Shown: piece by piece, positions 59,531-64,000 of the stretch
How the letters are laid out: each line of letters begins with the position of its first letter
Position numbering within the stretch: position 1 is the stretch's first letter
Assembly (NCBI RefSeq): GCF_023856365.1
Contig: NC_064537.1
Span: forward strand, 7,204,324 to 7,268,323
Direction: 5' to 3'
Length of the DNA: 64,000 nt
DNA from: Brienomyrus brachyistius
Taxonomy: Eukaryota; Chordata; Actinopteri; Osteoglossiformes; Mormyridae
The notes under the pieces: generated by a model
Database searches by the model: none
What the model saw: only the letters and a program-made list of their open reading frames with translations
What the model was told of the DNA's origin: nothing
Made by a program: the position numbers and the translations under genes

Positions 59531-60640
59531 GTCATTTGCTCTTGTGTTTTTCTCTTCACCGATTCCAACTAATGATTTTTGATTGCGTTGTTGTGCATTG
59601 CTGACCCAGGTTTTTCGATTACTAACAGTAATAACTTTACCTTGAATCATTTTTCTTAACCTGATGAGGAACTTTAGCTCTCCATGAAGACGAATTACCA
59701 ATTTGTTTAAGTTTTAAACAGGACTAATCACTCATTCACTTAGGGTCCATATGCTATGAATGTATCAGGAGTAATTAACAAATCACTTGCAAATGTGTTC
59801 AGAAATGCTTTTTTTGTTTCAGATACTGGTACAAAGATTTTGAACTAACCTTTACAGGAAGGATTTCAGCAACATTGCAATAACTTGACTTATAGTCAGA
59901 GCAACATTGAGATCTTCAGGCCCGGCACTGAGAGCAGTTCTCTGGAGAGAACCACTGGTCCAGATGATTGTAGTGCCCCAGCAAAAATCCACAGCACACT
60001 CATTCCGGGCCGCATTAACGGAGCACGTATATGGTGGCATGTGCCTCTGAAAGGCTAAAATAATTCCCGTTTCATAGGTGTCAGCTTGAAAGCCGAGAAG
60101 AGGTGCGACTCAGAGCAGAACATGGCTCAAAAGCTGTGAAACGCCATAGAAACAAATATTGTAATTGTCACACTTGTTCCATCCCCTCCTCATGAGCATG
60201 CAAGGATACAGCTGGCAACCATTAGCACAGACAACTTAACCCAGCGTGATCAGCAGATCAACGCAAGATATTATCCCTTCTTGATCTGACATGCTGAGCA
60301 AACTAACCTGTGCTCTTGTCTAGCTTCGATCCACCCTGGTCGCCCTGCCCGATCTGCCCTCGAATCCGGATCCGCTCCCTTCCTGCTCAAAGTCTCTGTC
60401 CCCGGACTGATCCACGGCTTTCGACCTCCTGGCTCACGTGTATCCTGACCTCGATTCTGCTTAGTGACTTCACGTCTGGTATCCTGTCCCCGGGCCTCCC
60501 CGGTGCCGACCTGGTTGCGGAATCACGGCTACCCTGACTGTCTGTCGCTTCTCTGCTTGTTTGCCTGAAGCACTAAATAAAAACCGGTTGCTTCTTAAGT
60601 CTGCGTTCTGAATTCTGTCTGTTACCATAATCATCCTCTG
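59531..60640 (+). mobile_element. LTR-like repeat with poly(A) signal
   Basis: The Pro/Cys-poor, C- and T-rich text at 60320-60630 ('gtccccggactgatccacgg', 'tgaccctgac'-like phrases, then AATAAA at 60576-60581 and 'gttctgaattctgtctgtta') matches the style of the 3' end of a common fish repeat whose 5' end looks like 59423-59640. The middle (59640-60310) differs and may be an insertion or unrelated. No gag or pol frame is present. Confidence 0.35.
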
Positions 60641-61057
60641 AAGGCTTTGTCTGGTTGCTTTCTTCAGTCTGTCTTAATAATGTGCAGTGGAAATGTGTAA
60701 ACGGGACGATGTGGTCCAAGGTACAAAGCTACCATGCCGGAGAACGTGGCAGCTGGTTTCCATGAAAGCAAATTACTGTGTTTTTTTCAATCTTTTCACA
60801 TGGAGCTGAATGCGTATTGATTTGGCCCCAATATGGAGGGGAAGAGGAAGAGATCCCAGGCATCAGCGTCAAAACGGCTGCTTGTTCAGGAAAGAATAAA
60901 GACAAATACAGACACCCCCCCCCCACACACACTTTTACCATTCCTCTACAATCCTGTCTATGCACATGTTCATTTGCCACACCTTTGGTGGGTAATTCAT
61001 TCGTTTTGAACAGCAGACAGTCCTCTGTGGAAGGTTCTATGGAGAGCCTCAATTTGC
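60641..61057. other. no gene recognised
   Basis: C10 run at 60915-60924. Otherwise unremarkable. Confidence 0.5.
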
Positions 61058-61600
61058 ACAAAATCAGTGTGTGTGTGTGTCTGTGTGTGTGTGTGTGTTT
61101 TGTTTATATTACATTGCGGGGACAAAATGCCCCCCACAACATAATAAAAACCTGCTATTTTGATGCTTTGGGAATCATTTTTCAGGACCCTACAAAGATC
61201 TGAGAATACAGTTAAAAAATGCCTAAAGTCTCATATATTGTTTGGTTTGGTCCCCACAATGTTATAAAACCTGTTTTTTGATGTTATGGGACCATTTTTC
61301 AGGTCCCCACAAAGATCTGTAAATGCAATCAAAAAAGTAAAAATGCCCGTCTCAGTGCCAGTCTCAGTGCCAGTCTCAGTGCCCGTCTCAGTGCCAGTCT
61401 CAGTGCCAGTCTCAGTGCCAGTCTCAGTGCCAGTCTCAGTGAAAATCTTATTTTGTGTTTGGTTACTTATGGTTAAGGTAAGGGCTGGGTAGGGTTAAGG
61501 TCGTCATGTATGTGATTAGAGTTTTCCCCATAGAAATGAATGAAGAGTCCCCACAAAGATATAATTACAAACCTGCGTGTGTCTGTATTTTTCCTGCATT
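61058..61600 (+). mobile_element. TG-bracketed 'TGGGGACC' repeat, copy 3 (variant subfamily)
   Basis: (TG)n leads into 'attgcggggacaaaatgccc'. A module of about 119 bases ('aaaacctgctattttgatg...tttttcaggaccc') is tandemly duplicated ('aaaacctgttttttgatg...'). A 12-bp minisatellite follows, then 'ggttacttatggttaaggta', 'atagaaatgaatgaagagtc' and 'cccacaaagatataattac', running into TG-rich sequence. The right end complements to 'tttgtggggactc', inverted relative to the left. Confidence 0.75.
61349..61441 (+). repeat. 12-bp minisatellite inside copy 3, about 8 units
   Basis: Units of 'gtctcagtgcca' (two with final c) start every 12 bases from 61349. As 12 is a multiple of three, the plus frame reads as a Val-Pro-Val-Ser repeat; not a gene. 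Confidence 0.97.
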
Positions 61601-63209
61601 TCTTGGTTGGCAAAAATCTAATTTGCCATGGAGCATTTCAATATTGATATTTAATATTGATTTAATATTCGATCTCTGACACCCAGCCAGCATTACGCGC
61701 AAAATAACTTTTTCCCACATCTTGAGTCATATTCGTGGGGACCCGGTTATTCTGTGTTTGCACATCTCTGCATAGAATAGAGGCGTGGATTATGCGATTA
61801 TGCGCCAGTGAGAAAACTCTATAACAGTTCCCCCACCCCCCCACCCACTCTTTGGCAGCTGAAAGTCATCACAGGAAGTGCAGACGCCTCTAAAAATCCC
61901 TCAGAACCCTATCGAATGCCCAGCAGACGTGCACAGAAATGCCAGGCGCCCCATAGCCTTCCTGTAACCCTTCGCTTAGGCTGTGATTCAGCTCCGCTGA
62001 CTGCGTGTTCAGGTGTGAGTGCTGCCAACACGTCCCTGAAGAGGATGTCAGGCGGTGATTTGCAAGACCAGCAACCCGATTCATCACGTGCGACTCGGAG
62101 ATAAGACAGACCACATTCAGCACCCACATGCGAGCCCTTGTGCAGAGCGCACCTGTACCCCTGACCTGTAGGGGGCGATCTCCACACATAGGATTCGAGA
62201 TGCTCAAAATATAGAAATCAAAGCACACTCACCTTACCATGAATGTATCTGTGAATCTGGGCCTGACTACTAACTAGCTCTATCGGCTGGCATGTTTCGT
62301 TCTGTGGGGAATGGCGCCGATGTTAAACTTGGGGGAAAAAGTGGTGAAATAAGTTCTTAATTAAGCCGGGGAAAATGGCTAAAGCGTCTGTTTATAAATA
62401 ATTATTCATGGACAGTAGCCCGTATCGAAAGAAGTCACGTATTGTGCGGAATTTAATAAGGACAGACGGCTTGTCACATCGGCGGAAACAATCAAGAGGC
62501 AGCCTCCCCGCTTGTCACAATGGGAATATTAATATACACACGGAGGCTGATGTTCCGCCATGGGTCAAGGGTGAGAGAGAGGCCCGGACATGAGGGGAGC
62601 GCGATGTCGTCCCGTGGACATTCCCTGGCCAATCTCGCTACGAATGGCTGCAGACGCGCGTGGGAGCAGCGCGGGTGGATCTGCGGCCCACAGTCCCAGA
62701 TAAAGCTCCGGAGTGATGCCGTGTGCAGCTTCTCCACCGGACCTCGTACTGCCCGTTCCGCTTGAATGCGGGTCCAACAAAAACGCGACGCCTCTCTCCC
62801 GAGCATCGCAATCTCTCACCTTCCTGCAGAGGCCACATCATCTCTCAGCTCCAGGAGCCCAGAGACAAGGATATCAGTTTTACACAGCCGTCGTGCTCAC
62901 CAGACCTCAATCCTACATGGTATTTCTGGAACCTTCTGAAGAGGCACCTTCGACGGCGATCAAGCTGGTGCGACCCGGCATAAAGCACTACAGAAGTTTC
63001 CAACAGCTCCACAATACTTTACATCCACTCAGCTCTGCCTGCAATTTCATTCCCCAAAGGAGAGACACAGCCCATCCCCCATGTAAACCCAAATCCAGAA
63101 GACCCTCTGATCCACCAGGAAAGCCTCCATCCTGCAAACCTACACCCACACGAGTCCTCTTCATATGACCAGCCTCTAGAAGACAGCTTATAATGGATTA
63201 GCCACCTAA
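61601..63209. other. no gene recognised; CpG-rich 62.56-62.80 kb
   Basis: The CpG-rich part gives open frames on both strands. At 62898-62935 (plus) 'SCSPDLNPTWYFW' resembles the SPDLNP block of Tc1/mariner transposases, but neither the preceding Asp motifs nor inverted ends were found. Confidence 0.35.
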
Positions 63210-63556
63210 GTTTGTGAGTGTGTGTGTGTATGCGTGTGTGTGTGTGTGTGTGTGTGAGCGGGTATACGTGTCCTTATAACGTGATAAATATCTGTTTCCT
63301 GGTCCCCATAAGGGAAAACTCTATTTTATAAAAATCTGTGCCTGCTATGGAAAAGCTACTGTAAAAATGCAAAAACTCTTGTATTTTGCTTGGTTACTTA
63401 CTGTATGGTTATGGTTAGGGCAGGGTGGGGGTTAATGTCGTCACAGTTAGCATTAGCATTCCTCCCACAGAAGTGAATGAGCGAGCCCCATAAGGATAGG
63501 TATACCCTACATATGCGCGCGCGCGCGTGTGTGTGTGTGTGTGTGTGTGTGTAGGC
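63210..63556 (+). mobile_element. TG-bracketed 'TGGGGACC' repeat, copy 4
   Basis: (TG)n, then 'cgggtatacgtgtccttata' (left end with an internal deletion), 'ggtccccataagggaaaact', 'tggttatggttagggcaggg', 'gttagcattagcatt' and 'gaagtgaatgagcgagcccc'. The clean right end is 'ataaggataggtatacc', then (CG)n(TG)n to 63552. The complement of the right end, 'ggtatacctatccttatggg', is the inverted partner of the left end of copy 1 (ggtataccttaccttgtggg). Confidence 0.8.
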
Positions 63557-64000
63557 AGTGTAGATGCTTTATAATCCTCTGCAGTAGCAGAAGCAGGACG
63601 GTTCCAGCTAAGTGATTATGCTGACCACTGTATTTATTTCCCAGGGAGGGTGGGGGCACAAACAATAAGACTGCCAGCATGAGAGAAACATCAGTGCAGC
63701 ACTACATGCAAAGCTGAAAACATATTTGGACTTTTAACCATAATTAAAGGTAGTAGTAGGTAGCAGAAGAGCGATTAAGAGATTAATAGAATTTGCACAG
63801 GCTGGGAGCCGAAAGAGACACGACTGAAAACAGTAATGAAAGAGGAGAGAGCGCCGTTCGTGAATTGTTCATAAGGCACTCACACAGCCAGGCTCAGGCT
63901 AATATCTCCCTATCCGAGCCTCCAGAGTGGGCGATGAAATATTCATGGGGGGGTGGGGGAGGGGGTATTCATGGGCCTCCACAAGGGAGAGCTGACGCCG
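63557..64000. other. no gene recognised
   Basis: Purine-leaning, AT-rich sequence. A G-rich tract (63948-63965) lies close to the window end. Confidence 0.5.

Noticed and set aside
61286..61492. Val-Pro-Val-Ser repeat peptide
   Set aside because: Translation of a 12-bp minisatellite inside a transposon-like repeat.

Overview
The window is vertebrate DNA, most likely from a ray-finned (teleost) fish. The reasons are the density of short non-autonomous DNA transposons, tRNA-derived SINEs (several ending in an L2-type tail), a dead Tc1-like transposon, L2/CR1-group LINE remnants, and many long (TG)n, (GATA)n and (TA)n microsatellites. There is no operon structure, no Shine-Dalgarno-led ORF and no recognisable cellular protein-coding exon. 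All longer reading frames looked like chance frames, microsatellite translations or transposon fossils. The stretch reads as intergenic or large-intron sequence. I did not find a new biological system. The most unusual signal is a perfect 61-bp inverted duplication at 19186-19576.

Layout. 0-5 kb: a hAT-like fragment, a Harbinger-like element (273-1560) carrying a pogo/Tigger-like insertion with TA duplications (559-1224), a CpG-containing promoter-like stretch with an ATG and splice donor (1645-1771), a SINE, and a 46-bp minisatellite. 5-15 kb: CpG-bearing low-repeat sequence, poly(C) runs, a (GATA)n to (GATAA)n array, a complex TG/GA minisatellite, two nested MITEs, a SINE and the first copy of a TG-bracketed 'TGGGGACC' repeat. 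15-21 kb: GGCGCC-rich hAT-like pieces, the Tc1 fossil (17466-18670), the perfect inverted repeat, SINE tails and an L2 fragment. 21-29 kb: SINEs, a pyrimidine-to-purine strand switch, and a long minus-strand LINE (about 26590-28840) interrupted by a hAT-type MITE and by a CCAAT-rich insertion. 29-46 kb: scattered SINEs, a 30-bp-TIR MITE, (TA)58, and three minisatellites. 44.8-45.7 kb is AT-rich, repeat-poor and resembles conserved non-coding sequence. 46-64 kb: more SINEs, including one full-length copy with a perfect 11-bp target duplication, a retro-element-like CCAAT/TATA promoter and poly(A) pair (59.4-60.6 kb), and three further copies of the TG-bracketed repeat.

Naming used below. SINE-A: tRNA-like head, 'Western-style' body and a (CATC/GATG)n tail. 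SINE-B: tRNA-like head joined to an L2-type tail. SINE-C: tRNA-like head followed by a body ending in a 'gcaaatggcaaataaa'-like tail. SINE-D: tRNA-like head with an 'aacgaaatgtgtcctctgc' body. These labels are mine; family assignments come from memory of teleost repeats and need a library search. How parts relate: nothing here forms a pathway. The interactions are those of nested and expanded repeats: SINE segments seeding minisatellites, MITEs landing in a dead LINE, and a MITE family sitting inside TG microsatellites.
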